NCBI GenBank assembly: GCA_947579665.1
Contig: OX388349.1
Span: 26,816,459-26,880,458 of the forward strand
From: Sympetrum striolatum
Lineage: Eukaryota > Arthropoda > Insecta > Odonata > Libellulidae
Direction of reading: 5' to 3'
Length of the DNA: 64,000 nt
The position numbers and the translations under genes were made by a program. Under the pieces are notes generated by a model. That model was not told the DNA's origin. It did no database searches and saw only the letters and a program-made list of their open reading frames with translations. Below are positions 12,049-24,652 of this stretch, piece by piece (the first letter of the stretch is position 1; every line of letters starts with the position of its first letter).

Positions 12049-15000
12049 AAACGGCAGAAAGGAAATTTTGACAAACTTAATGCCAGGGGGCCAATTCAGT
12101 TAGTGTTCTAAGATTTAGTATAATTCTGAATACTAATTTATGCTAGTGCCTCGGTATAAAAAAATCAACAATTGCTTATTTCCACATAAAATAACTAATG
12201 AGGATCCAGTGGAATTATTGTTCTCTTTAACTTTCGTTTTTTTATTATTCATACATTTACTTTTTACTTTGCTGATCAAGAAATTAGGTGGACTGCAATT
12301 ATCCTCCTGCATTTTCAGGGCATACCATATTGTTCGCAAAATTAAGGGTAATTAATTTTAATTGGAACAACATTATTACCATTTGACAGCATAAGACACC
12401 ATCAGACCGCATAAGAACTTATCATTCTCTAACTAAGTGAGGTTTAGCCTATTTTCAAATAGTTTAGGATCGAATCGAGAAAAACGTATTCAATCATCGG
12501 CAAACATTTTCAGATGAGTCCTTTCCATTTATACCCACTTGAAGTTATAAAATCTACTGCGGAAAATTATATTAATGAGGGTATTTAATTTCAGTGTGTG
12601 ATAACAAGGCCGCAAATGGTTCAAATTTGTTCTGTTTTACACACTCACAACACTGATGTCCCTCATAAAAATATTTGGGTACGGTTATTTGCGTTGTTTC
12701 AAGGTTAGTTGTAGGAGTTGTCAAATAAATAATAATAGTCAAATAAAGACGTGGCATATATTAGTGCTCTGAAGTAAGAACTTTGCAGAAAGATCAAAGG
12801 CATTTTAAATCGAGGATTGTAATAAGTGTTTCATTTTATAATAGTTTCACAAAAAATCGTAATCAACCTAAAGCATTTTCACTCAGGAGGAATTTGATAC
12901 TTATAGGTTTTTTTTATGACTGTACATAATATAATAATTAATTTGCAGAAAGAGAAAGCTTTTGGAGATTAAGACAGATGAAAAAGCATTGTGAAGAAGA
13001 GAATCGTTGTACTTTTTCCGTAGTGTTCATTAAGAACAAATTATATGTGCGCATTATAGTGAATTTGTTATAATTTTATTTTTTTAAACATTGTGACTAA
13101 AGTACTACGATTCTATTCTTCAACATGATGTATTTCCAAAAAATATCGGCAGCGACTGTGGATTTAAAAAGCCTAGAAAAGAGAAAACGTTTTTATGCGC
13201 TTAAGAATTCTGAGTTTGCAATTAAGAAAGAATTAATCCATGAAAACACTAGATTGGATAATATAAAACATTTGGAAAACCTGAATAACCAAGTAACCAC
13301 CGTAATTAGAATTTAAAGAGAAAGAGAGAGAAAATGATCAATAAGAAATATTTAAAGAAAAGTCTCAAGAGATGCTCAGTAGGATTGCTCATTAATTCTA
13401 TAAATATATACAGATAAAAAAGTTTTTTTATATCACAAGAAATAAATATCACTCCATACGGTATATAATTAAATATAGGTCAATTAACTTGGCCGTACTT
13501 ACATACCGGGAGTTGTTCGGTAAAAATTGATACAAAGTCTGAGAGTTGATATTCTCAGTTTTTCATTTTTACACATTTTCCTCTAATTTTGCCTTGCTTC
13601 ACTCGAAAAAGCCATAGATTCATTTTTGCCTATATTGTAAAAATCGAAGTTAAAAAAAACTGGGATGAAAGATCTTTGAAAGTATAAGTATCCTTTTTCT
13701 AAAATCAGCTCCTAATCGATTCTCATATAATAGCAGTGGCTCTTGGGCAAACATACGGGGTGGATACCTTCCACCGCCTCCTGAAGAAGATGGAGAAAGG
13801 AGAACGTGGGCATTATTATCAGACATCAAGAGACCGCGTCTCTGAAGAAGTGATCTTCCGAGTCGGGAACAATTAACAAGCTGCGATTTCTCAAAAGAAA
13901 GGAAATGACGTGGTATTCTCTGGGCGTGGCAAAGTTTGTTCTTCGAGAGGTTCCGTAATTAAAGTCTGAAATGGATTTAACAAGGGTCTGTTAGTGGAAA
14001 GAGGCTGAAAAGCTGTTCTCTTTTGTTAACCGAGGAGGTGGAATTGAAATTAAAAGGGATGAGGGTGACTAGAATGATGTATATAAGGATGAGGGAGACT
14101 AGAATGATGACTTTTTAAGGGGAAATTGGTGTTTGCGATAGTAGGTGAGGTGGAATATATAAGATCCTGATTACAATGAAATTAATCCCCACCGGTATGA
14201 GTACAAATCCTGATGAATAATATATAGCTTCAACTGTTTTTGTCAGAGGTGAGGAACATTCGGCTTTTTTTCTAAATCTTATTATGTACTTAAATATGTA
14301 TTAAGAATCTTTACCGCTTTAATATTTAATAAACGTAAACATCTGAAGATATTCTACCAAGGTTTTTCTCATGAATGCATTCGTATCCCTATAGATACCT
14401 TTTTTCATTTCATTTTGCCCATGGATTGTAAGAATTACAAGGACGTCATTTGGATGATTACTTTGACGGTGACTTAGAAGACTCTCAGCGCACATTTTAA
14501 AGGCATTTTCCTCTATGAAGTAACTTCACAAAATGGGTGCACTCCATATTTATTCACCGTTTTCCGATCCCTTTTATATTCTTTACAAGTGTGGATCACC
14601 CGGAGTTGGCGCATGAGTCGGAGGATCTGCCAGATCTCACTTTGGTCCCAATAAATTCTTTTCTCCTTTGTTTGCCTCCATATCTTCCGACTTATCTTCC
14701 TCCACCCAGGGCTCCTCCCTTGGAAAACAGAAACATTCATCTTTAGTTTGTTCTCCGCGGTACGAGATGCTTCAATTGTTTGCCCCCCCACCACCTCAAG
14801 AACAACACGTTTCGGTTTCCAGGAAATATTAGGGTTAAAGAGTTTTCGTAACGTGATGTCAATATTATGAAACATTTATAAATATTCACCATCTTGAGTG
14901 TTATAACATGGCGAGGCGGGCTGTAAAAGAACGAGTTATTCCAACGAATAATTTGCATTCATATCCTGTGCGGTCGATAAGTTATTAAGGGACGACTGTT

Positions 15001-15837
15001 GGGGATGATAGTGTTTCTCACCCTTTTTACAATTAGGGGAAGTTATATTAAATTTATTTATATCTTTTGGGCTATCAAAAACCCTTTGAACTACAGCTTA
15101 GTAGTACTTCTCCATTGGTTTTTCGTGAATGTCACTCATGATATCATAGAAAATTTGGAAATCAGGTATGGATTATTATGGAGAAATCTATTTTTCATAA
15201 AGTGATAAATCCAGGACTAGATCAATTTAAAGCCTTTTCGACAATTAATAACAACATAATGCACATTTTAAAATTTTCATAAGCTCGTGATACTGGGACA
15301 GCTAACATGCAACTCTGAGTGAAGTTTTGTTATCGTAATATACCACCATTTAGTTTTGAAGTAGAATTTATTATATCGCAAAAATGCCGTAACTCGTGAA
15401 AAGTGCCTTTTCCATATTTTGGTTTAAATAATTCCTTATGGTCAATTAGTTCTAAATCTGTGGCAGCGATGAATTATCACTGAAAGGTTATAAAGTTAAT
15501 TTTAGTTTGGTGTCAAAACAAATTAAATACTTAGTGAATGAAGTTTGTAAAAAATTACAAAGTTCAGGGTAATATAATTAATAATCCGATAATTGTTATA
15601 GAATGTATTTGAATAACATTCATAAAATTTTGAAGCTGAAGAATGAGAAAAATATTTTCCATGTTGATTTCATTTCATGAGTGACATTTGTCTGTATATT
15701 TTTGCTTATAATACAAAGACTAATCATTTTCAGTTTTTGATTACTTCGCAGCAGTATTTCAGTAAGGCTAGAGGTATTAATATTCAGTCATTTATATAAG
15801 TCTGTGGGCGAGTTATATTACTACTCCAACATCAAAC
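12049..15837. other. AT-rich DNA, no gene recognised
   Basis: Frames up to 120 codons occur (14513-14875, minus) but overlap others on the opposite strand and carry no motif. A moderately GC-rich patch at 13740-13990 does not translate into a recognisable protein. No terminal repeats were found up to the Transib insertion. Confidence 0.5.
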
Positions 15838-15842
15838 CGTGG

Positions 15843-16579
15843 CACAGTGGGCTAGAATCGAAAAAACCTGGACAAGGGGCTAAAAATGTATTTTTTGTGT
15901 GCAGTTATTGAAACTTGGCATAGTTATTGCAAAATGATTGAATTTTATGTTCCCGCTTGTCGTTTTTTTAATTTTTAGGCGTCAAATAGATACAGGGCGT
16001 CAAACTTGAGAAATGTTCACGAAAACGGGAAGTTTCGGATTTTTCGGAAAAACGTTCAAGTTCGTTTATATATAGTTGCTTTTGAGAGAAGCTGTTGGAA
16101 AAAGCAACACAACAGTAATCTAGAATTACTCTTTGTCTTGCAATTCGCTGAATATTTCATGCTCTAAGATGGTTCTTTGGTTATTTAAAGCAACAAAATG
16201 GCGGACACCTTTTACGGACAAATTTCGAGATAAAGTAAGGAAATCAACTAGGTAAACAGCGATGGACTATCAAGTCTCTTATACCACATCAATCTACAAG
16301 GCCTCTAGATATGGAATCTGAAGAGACTGTTTCATTTCACCTGCTACCCTGTGATTGCGGTGGACTTTTCCTAAGCGCTGCGCGGTCCGGCTGGTCGCCG
16401 TAGAATACCCAAATCCGGTTTCGGTGTCTTTTTGGTTAGGTTGAGTCGAAAATTTTGCTTCTTTTATGTTTAATTCTGGCAAACCATATTAAAAACTTAT
16501 TTTAATACACTTTAAGATATGAGTTTGAGACCATTACTTCAGATAATAAATGCGGAATTGAGAAATTTTGGCACATTAG
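15843..16579 (+). repeat. Left terminal inverted repeat of the Transib element
   Basis: This 737-bp arm begins CACAGTGGGCTAGAATCG and ends at GGCACATTAG. Its reverse complement recurs at 18493-19231 with only scattered differences (for example GGGCTAG versus GAGCTAG, AAAAAACC versus AAAATACC near the tip). A long central stretch appears identical in the two arms. Each arm also holds the same 62-codon frame reading toward the outer end; it lacks an ATG start and is probably incidental. Confidence 0.93.
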
Positions 16580-16900
16580 AGACATTGGTCTATATTATAT
16601 TTTTACCAGTAAAAATAACTCTGGCGAACTATATATTTTCTATGCTGGTATAAAATACTGTTAAAGGAATTAAGCAATCTTCTCATCTGCCAATTTAGCC
16701 GGCCCTTATTTTATGGGCCCTGAGTTAAGTACGGATTACGGCACTCTAGTGCAATGCCAGCATCCGTACGCATCCGCCCCTTTGCTAGGGCTATTGGGCA
16801 CGTGCCTTCGGGGTTCTTAGGAAAGAGAAAATATTTTGGAAGTTTCTGTTTTAGTCTTTCTTTGGAGGCAAAAAGTTAGTTTCTTGTGCTTGTGCTTGTT
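16580..16900. other. Transib interior with a GC-rich patch
   Basis: Just inside the left arm is AT-rich DNA, then a GC-rich patch at 16695-16820 (GCCGGCCCTTATTTTATGGG and following). It does not read as a recognisable part of the transposase and may be a degenerate regulatory segment or a secondary insertion. Confidence 0.4.
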
Positions 16901-18329
16901 AGTTTTCGGCTATCCTGCCACAGTATTTTGGCTTCAAGAGAATCCACGAGATACAACCTCGATCCGTTTGTCCTGAGGCTCTTATTTGGAAATCTCTAGC
17001 TGATCCATCACATAAGGTATGAGTAATTTATTAAAATAAGAAAAATATGGGTAAATGGCGTCTAAATAAGATTTTTAGAAAATTTGATATTTTTTTACCA
17101 AGAGTGATAGGAATCTTAAATGTCTTTATGCCGAAATTGCTATCTAAGTAGTGAATTGGGTACTTTTCATCATTCAACAGGGAGAATTTAGCAACAGATC
17201 CTTATTTATTTCCGTTTTTTTAATATTCTTTTACTTGAAGTTTATTGAAACATAGGATTGTCTTTTGTGAAATGCATTTTTCCGAAATTACTCGATTGGT
17301 GATTCATCAAGTAATTATAAAAGTGAAGGAAACCAAATCAATATTGGATTGAAAGAATCATTTGCTGAATTTTTTGATTCGCAAGTTGAACTTGAAAGAT
17401 TAAACTCTGGTGTGAATGATTCTCTTATGCACTGTCTTGCTCCATATCCAGAAGGGATTTCCGTTTCAAAAGAGACTTGCGAGGTGAATTTACAATCTCT
17501 GCTAGCACATACAGCGTCAAGAGTTGTTGCTTCAATATCAACAATACAAGCTTCAAAGCGTAAAATCAAATGCTCTCTAACCTACAAATATGGTTTCTAT
17601 GGAAGCTCTGGCCATTCACTGTATAAGCAAGGATGGCAACAAGAGGGAAAATTGTACGAGTTATTATTCGTGATATCTCTCGTTCCTCTCCGTTTAGTCA
17701 ACGATAATACAGGTAAATAGCACTAATTCAGCGTTTTACTCAAACATAAACTTAAAAGAAAGAAAAACTTTCATCTAGTCATTTCAATAATTTTTGTTAT
17801 TATATTAAATTAAGGTAAAATAATATGGCCAAATCCTTGGCCATCCTCAACATGTTTTGGCAGCCAATTCGCCTTCAATGGAAGAAGGAGACGAAGAGCA
17901 TTCCGAAGATGGAATAAATTTTCCATTTTTTCAAGCTACTGATGGGATACTGCCTGTCTCTACGTAAATTTGTATCATTGGTACTATATGCCTCCAACAG
18001 AACATACAATACTTATTCACGGAACAGGAATATCAAAAGATGCGATTCTTCAGATGGGAGAGCTATGAGAAGAAGCCATGGAAGCTAGAAACAAAGATAT
18101 CAGGAGGTTTCGGGTAAGATTCACGCGGAAACACTCGAGAATAACCACTAATGAGGATTTAATAAAAAGACTGCTGGTAACATCAAATGCCAGGTTTACC
18201 ATGTAAGGCACATTGAAATCCAAGAAGAAAAGGATCCTAACAACAGAGTTAAGAAATCTCATCATCGACGACCGAGAGAGTGAGTTATTTGAATCCGAGG
18301 ATTCAGATGAAGAATATTCTGACGACTGA
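16900..18329 (+). pseudogene. Transib transposase, RAG1-like, decayed and internally deleted
   Basis: Transib transposases are RNase H-fold DDE recombinases that cut at CAC ends. A possible first exon ends PEALIWKSLADPSHK just before a GTATGAGT donor near 17018. The next segment, open from 17271, includes TYKYGFYGSSGHSLYKQ. The family and RAG1 carry the first catalytic Asp before this Gly; here the position reads Tyr (TAT). A good intron interrupts the gene at 17713-17814 (CAG|GTAAAT to TTAAG|G). Joining it gives the continuous reading NDNTGKIIWPNPWPSST. About 250 residues usually following, including the second catalytic Asp, are missing. Reading resumes from 17988: HTILIHGTGISKDAIL, TGA at 18066-18068, then EEAMEARNKDIRRFR and NEDLIKRLLVTS, and an acidic tail ending with TGA at 18327-18329. 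A second stop (TAA) lies at 18204. The EARNKDIRRFR block corresponds to the RAG1 segment holding its catalytic Glu. Confidence 0.85.
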
Positions 18330-18492
18330 GTGGGAGGAACTGAGTGGAAGGTAATGAAATACTTTAATTACAATTAATAATTGAGATGTAAGCAGCCATT
18401 CCGACAATTAAGGTAATATGTGTAAAATTTACAGGAATATTAACAATTTTAAGAGTTTTTATACGTATTAAACAAACTAACAAACAATTTCC

Positions 18493-19231
18493 CTAATGTG
18501 CCAAAATTTCTCAATTCCGCATTTATTATCTGAAGTAATGGTCTCAAACTCATATCTTAAAGTGTATTAAAATAAGTTTTTAATATGGTTTGCCAGAATT
18601 AAACATAAAAGAAGCAAAATTTTCGACTCAACCTAACCAAAAAGACACCGAAACCGGATTTGGGTATTCTACGGCGACCAGCCGGACCGCGCAGCGCTTA
18701 GGAAAAGTCCACCGCAATCACAGGGTAGCAGGTGAAATGAAACAGTCTCTTCAGATTCCATATCTAGAGGCCTTGTAGATTGATGTGGTATAAGAGACTT
18801 GATAGTCCATCGCTGTTTACCTAGTTGATTTCCTTACTTTATCTCGAAATTTGTCCGTAAAAGGTGTCCGCCATTTTGTTGCTTTAAATAACCAAAGAAC
18901 CATCTTAGAGCATGAAATATTCAGCGAATTGCAAGACAAAGAGTAATTCTAGATTACTGTTGTGTTGCTTTTTCCAACAGCTTCTCTCAAAAGCAACTAT
19001 ATATAAACGAACTTGAACGTTTTTCCGAAAAATCCGAAACTTCCCGTTTTCGTGAACATTTCTCAAGTTTGACGCCCTGTATCTATTTGACGCCTAAAAA
19101 TTAAAAAAAAACGACAAGCGGGAACATAAAATTCAATCATTTTGCAATAACTATGCCAAGTTTCAATAACCGCACACAAAAAATACATTTTTAGCCCCTT
19201 GTCCAGGTATTTTCGATTCTAGCTCACTGTG
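18493..19231 (-). repeat. Right terminal inverted repeat of the Transib element
   Basis: This 739-bp arm is the reverse complement of 15843-16579. Its outer tip reads CTAGCTCACTGTG, directly followed by the duplicated target CGTGG at 19232-19236. Its inner boundary is where similarity to the left arm stops (CTAATGTGCC, 18493 onward). Confidence 0.93.
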
Positions 19232-19236
19232 CGTGG

Positions 19237-20287
19237 AGTTAAAATGGCTGTTGCTTGATGTAATGGTTAGCGGTGGTGGAAGTAAATATTTTGGAATTTA
19301 TTTGAGGGAAAATGGGAAATCGTTTTGAAATCCAAAGATGTCTGATTCGAATGGAGGTCAGACCTCAGGTCAGACCATGGCACGTCAGACCGGTTATGAG
19401 CCAGTCCTAAATCTCAATATACTTATTCTCTTCTAGCGTTCGCCAGAGATATTTGTCATAGTACTCGCTGATGAACCGAAAATGTTTTGATTTGGAAGGA
19501 AGTTTCGAGAAATCTTTTTCAAGATATCTTTTTCACGAAAATCTTTCCATTGTTTGTCCTTAATGCATGACAACCGTTCCCTTTCGAAGAAATCGTTCAG
19601 GGTTATGTGGTATTAAAATGGTGGTCCTATTAAACATTTGAAGCGATAACAAATAAACCTTTATGTATTTAGTAATATTTTCATCTTTGTTTCACGTATC
19701 TATGATAAAAAATTTAAATTTTCTGATTTTCTGTAAACATAAGAAGACTTCTTCTGAATCGTCTTGTATTATGCCACTAAAATTTGGTAAATATTCAATC
19801 CGAAAACAGACTAGTAATAGAAACATTGATGCACATGGAGCCTTATCGAAAATCTTAATTTGATGCTGGTGAATTTTTATTTTAGAAACTGCTCCTGTTT
19901 CCATCCCACTACATTGTTGAGTTAGTAAGTAACCCAAATAAGCAACGGTTCCAGCTGAACACCGGAGAATGTTGCCCCCAACCGGATATCTAACGCTATT
20001 TAAACTCGATTAGAGTTTATTTGTTCGATCCTCTTGCTTCAATTAGATTTATTTGAGAATAACATTGCGTTTATAAGTTGCTTAGGTTAATTTATGTATT
20101 AATTCAAACAGTGTTATTTATTTTTAAATTTATTTGGAAACTGATTATTATATTTACTTATGAGTAAGTATGCACACAAAGCTTGGAAAAATATTCTTAA
20201 ATATTTCCCAAGTTAAAAATCAAAATAAATCTCAAATATCGTAAGGATAACTAAAAACTATTTATCGAAACTCTCATTCCCATAGTA
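19237..20287. other. AT-rich DNA, nothing recognised
   Basis: No supported gene. A short repeat of GGTCAGACC-like words occurs at about 19360-19400, too short to assign. Confidence 0.5.
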
Positions 20288-20745
20288 CTACTTATTTGTC
20301 TCTTCATTTTCCTTTTCTATCGGTCCGGCATAAAACTGCTCCTGTCCCATAGCTTGCATTATCATCGTTTGTTGTTGTGGCTCTCCATTTTCCCCTACTT
20401 ACGTATTCATTATCTGGAACCTTTTCCACGTAATCTTCAAAGTCGAATGGAATGTATTTGGTGAGCAGGCATCCTCGTAAACGGCATTGAACTTGCTGTA
20501 ATCGAGCTTCGATGAATGGCCTTCATAACGGCCGGTCATACCCGGCAAACACTATTCTTGCCTCAGAATACCTTGGGTATGACGTTCACTCTCGAGAAAT
20601 TTCCCTCAAGAATTTCGGCATTCAGTTTGTCTTTTGCGAGTGTTTGCAGCGTAGGTTCGATGTTCACGACTGCAAGGAAAATAGCTGTCTCAGTTATGAG
20701 CCTTAAAAAGTGCGAAAGTTGTAGGATTCGGTTATTTTTTTATTT
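20288..20745 (-). pseudogene. Degenerate coding segment of unknown family
   Basis: Reading the minus strand from about 20735 gives a protein-like chain: NRILQLSHFLRLI, then NIEPTLQTLAKDKLNAEIL and NFSRVNVIPKV. A frameshift near 20573 leads into EARIVFAGYDRPL, a TGA stop, then FIEARLQQVQCRLRGCLL and KYIPFDFEDYVEKVPDNEY. A second frameshift near 20395 leads into GENGEPQQQTMIMQAMGQ, FYAGPIEKENEETNK and a TAG stop at 20288-20290. The chain continues across three frames with amphipathic, charged composition and an acidic hydrophilic end. Chance translation rarely looks like this, so I take it as the decayed C-terminal part of a real protein. I do not recognise the family. It could be an element-encoded protein, a processed host gene copy or another old insertion. 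A GTAAGT at the second shift could alternatively be a splice donor. Confidence 0.5.
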
Positions 20746-23700
20746 ATAATAGTGTAATTAGTTAATAGCTAGAGGGCTGGTCGAAACCAGCAGTGCCCGC
20801 CAAAGAATTCGGAGATGGAACGAGGCTTAATAAACAAGACGAGTAATTACCAATAGAAAAATGATAAATGATTTATTCATCAAGGATATGACTGGAACAT
20901 CACCTTTGTTCGTGTGCTAATATCGCCATAAAAGAGAATTGTTTGTCCAGTGAGATATGACGCCCACCTGTGGAACATTTTCAATAGTCTTTGAAGGAGA
21001 ATGGAACTGCCATAACGGGATCAGGATTCGGAAGATGGGGACTGCTAATCAAAATTTCTCAGACTCGCAATTAATTTTTTCTTGGTTAGAGTTAAGGAAA
21101 TGGGCCCAGAAGTAGAAAAAGTGCCGCGGCCCGCAATTCCTCTCCGTGGCCCTGGTTTGAATCTAATGTGATAGTGAATTTTCTAAAATTGGAAGGAACA
21201 TATTACGTCATATATTGTGGAGTGTGTGTATGGTGAGAGAGTGAGCAAATATTCCATTGCTATTTTCGACACCTATTTTACTGTTTTCTTCGAAAGTGAG
21301 TGACGTAAGGAACGCGACTTTTGGTTGTGTTTGCTGCAAAGGAATGAACTATGTCTGAAGGTATGGATGTAATTCATGCTACTGTTCAATCAACTAGTTA
21401 TTTAATTTCAACTAAGTCCTTTCTTCTAGTTTGGTTATTATTAACTTATTATTTATTCCAACTAGCTTAATAATGGATTTAATTTACTGTTCCTTTACGA
21501 AAGATATTTGTTTCGACCATGCTGCTTTTTATAACTAATTGAAACTTCTGAACCTATTCAATGAATTAAACTACGTTTTCTTAGTCCCACTTTTGTATAT
21601 ATTTCTATTTATTCTATTAGAATAGAAATTAGCAGGTTTTCACGTAGGAAGCAAGTCTTTTTAACTAATATCCAATACTGAAGCTGTCATTGATATCAGG
21701 GCGTTTATATCTTTAGTAGAGTACGACATTACTGATCCACTGACTTTACGATTCCACTTAAAAGGTTTATATTTAGTCATTGTTAATAAGGAGAAATATT
21801 TTAAAGAGGGGAATTTTGCTTCGGAAAAATCATCGTTGAAATAGTTACTAGTGGCTAGGTATTTAAAATTGCGCAATTTGATAATAAAAGTGTAAGAAAA
21901 GTTTCAGAATTCAATACAGCTAAATTCTATATATTTAATATAAAAATTGTTGATCCTAATGTACAGCTTAAGTAAGCTAATTTGCAAGCAAATTGAATAC
22001 GATGAGACGTATTAGATTTAATTGAAGGTTGGCATCATTAAGTCAATTTGGAAACGAACGCTCTTAAGCAGTCTTTGGCAACAATAAATAACGGTGTGAG
22101 ATCAAATCTAAGTTAAATGGTATGCCAAGAGAGGTCATCATTGTATCTTTGTATTTTCCGTAGTGAGGAGAATTACGATTACATTTTCAGCTAAGAATAT
22201 CCTCTACTTAGTTTAAAATCTGCACGAGTTTTGTATTTCTTAGAATTGAATTGAATTGATTGAAATGTGCTGTCTAGATTGCTTTCGCATTGTCTGACTC
22301 TTCTGGGTGGGATATGGGACTTCGGACCGGAACGGATTGTAGGGGATCACTTGCATGCGTAAGATACCCAGCCAGAGATACCTGCTTAAACACATATTTT
22401 GTTTTGCTATCGTCATTATTTAACTGCTAGGATATTAAATTGCTCACTTAAGCACCATAAAGATCAAGTATTGAGTTATTAATGAATGTCAAGAACTTGA
22501 ATTTCTCAATTCGCAATCGAAGCCGGAAGACCTAGCGTTTTTAATAATGTTTAACCTTATATACCTGTGGATTTTTCTCCGATCTAATAAAATGATCTAT
22601 AATAAAACAAAAAAATCATTAAGTAATTGATTCCAACCATTGGGTATCCTGACATATACAATGCGGTATACGGAATTTTATTTAGTATCATCTGTATATT
22701 TGTATACTTGTATATTTAACTATCCTAAAAATATAACTTAAGAGGCAATAAATGTCTCGTAAGTTTGGTAAAGCTTCCGATGTACAACAATAAATTAATA
22801 GATAATTTTACCACATACTATTATGTATGGAATAGGCTTTTGAGATCATTATATTACATTACTTACGTTTAAATAATTAAACAACAAAATAGTACGCACA
22901 GAACGCGTAGGTGATCAAAATGTTTATGAAATAACAAAAATAATCAATCGACAAACGAAATTGAATAGCTGTTTTTTTAATTTTGGAACATTAGATCAGA
23001 TTAGAATATTGCACCTGCTATTTCGCGTCATTTTTTTTATTCAAAACCGTCCGCGATTTAAAAGTCCAAAAGTCAAAAAAATAAAGACTACTCTCGAGGA
23101 ATGAAGGAGGTAAAACATTGCAAAACACACCGTATAAGTTCAGCTTTCGGTGCATCGATTACTCAATCAAATTGGACTATGGCCAATTCCAGTTCCATTC
23201 GAGATTTCCTGCAAGGTCACCTCGGAGTATACAACAAAAGGGTGTCACAAATCGTGATCGCTTACACTTCCTTAATGAGGGTCAATGGATAGACGAGCGA
23301 GAGATTAACATGGAAGGATATTCTGTTTTGTATGTTGACCTCTTTCTCGCTTTTTCAACGCCTCGCCCTACTTTTCGCAACATAGATAAAGGGGGCAATC
23401 GAGAAAAGTGGCCCTGGAGTCGCCGAGGGAATTTCTCTCGTCCAATAGCCTTCCGTTGACTAAGGACAATCCACACCCGTTTCCTTCCTTATCCCGAAGC
23501 TCTGTTCAATTAAGACAAGATACAGCTTATGCTCTCTTTCAAATGGGATGTTATGACTTTAAGTTACGTGGAGGTGGATTTGTAGATAAAGTTGAATGCA
23601 TTGGATTAAAAGTAACTTAAAAATGTAAGGAAACCTGACGTGGCGTAAATTATACAGGCTTTGTACCAGGTGAGGGTTTAGCTATCGGTGACCTGAAGAA

Positions 23701-24652
23701 AAAATAGGCCCGTTTGTATTTATTTGTAGCTTAGTCGATAATTAGAAGTTCTGTTCGCGAAGGATAAATGTATAACAACAATTTTTCGCGGATTCTTTTA
23801 TTTCAGGCTAGAAATATGCGACGAGTTCTCGACTGTTGTATACCTACTTGTAACTTATATTTGTATAATAATAATTATTAGAAAAAATCGGAGAACTAAA
23901 TGACAATTTGGCTATTATATTCTAAGAAGCGAAGTATATGGAACTCAGTAACTTTACTGAGGCAAGAACAATCTTTATTGGATTGAAAGAAGTGCTTCAA
24001 TCAATTATGTTTACATTTAATATCCCGCACTCTGCTATAAGACGTTTGGCAGGGAGGGTACCATAGCTGATGATCAGCCATTAAATTTCATCGAGATATA
24101 ATTATTGTAATATTACCTCTAAAAATATTACGTAATATTATTCAAAAAATATAGAGCTGATTGCTCAAATAAAACATTTAAAAAAAACCTGTAAACGGGT
24201 TTAGTGCCCCTATAAATATTCAAAACATTTGACGGCTAAATGTTTAGGCGTTACCTTGTGGAAAGCCATATCTAAGAAGGAACAAATAGTAACTTTCATC
24301 ATTTTTTTCAACCGTTTATCTAAGTAGAATCTTTGAGAAATGTTAATCTAAATAATCTCTTCTGTGCATTTAAAAACTGATATTATTGAGACTGCCTGTA
24401 CTCAGCCTTATTGTACCTTTTAGATCGATGCCTTTTACAAGCGACTTATTATAAATCAGTCCCCCGACGTAAGATTAAAGTGCTTGAAAGAGAAAAATAA
24501 AATGCCAGTCTTTCATACCTTTTGCAAAGAGCTCTGAAAATATTCATCTTTCGGTCCGGCATTTTAAATTGCAATCCAATTCCAAAAGGAAGCAAAAAGT
24601 GACGACCGGTTTCGGGAATTCTTCTTTGGTCCAGGTAATGGGAACAGAATAT
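20746..24652. other. AT-rich DNA, no gene recognised
   Basis: Mixed AT-rich sequence. A somewhat GC-richer patch at 23100-23600 has overlapping frames up to 113 codons on both strands but no motif. No element ends were recognised. Confidence 0.5.

Larger units (their letters stand above)
15843..19231 (+). mobile_element. Transib-type DNA transposon (RAG1-related), internally deleted
   Basis: This 3389-bp element has long terminal inverted repeats (15843-16579 and 18493-19231). Its tips read CACAGTG at the left and CACTGTG at the right. It is flanked by the direct repeat CGTGG (15838-15842 and 19232-19236). A 5-bp, GC-rich target duplication with CAC-starting ends is characteristic of the Transib superfamily, from which the vertebrate RAG1 core and recombination signals are held to derive. 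The interior encodes a transposase pseudogene whose C-terminal part aligns by eye with RAG1. The two arms differ at only a handful of positions over about 740 bp, which implies recent insertion or arm homogenisation. The transposase is broken, so mobility would have needed an intact copy elsewhere. Confidence 0.9.

Noticed and set aside
12133..12355. Mirror frames on both strands
   Set aside because: Chance open frames; no motif on either strand.
14513..14875. 120-codon minus-strand frame
   Set aside because: Overlaps a plus-strand frame, has no family features and no splice or start context.
16294..16482. 62-codon frame duplicated in both Transib arms (also 18590-18778)
   Set aside because: It is identical only because the arms are identical; it starts at TTG rather than ATG and shows no known motif.
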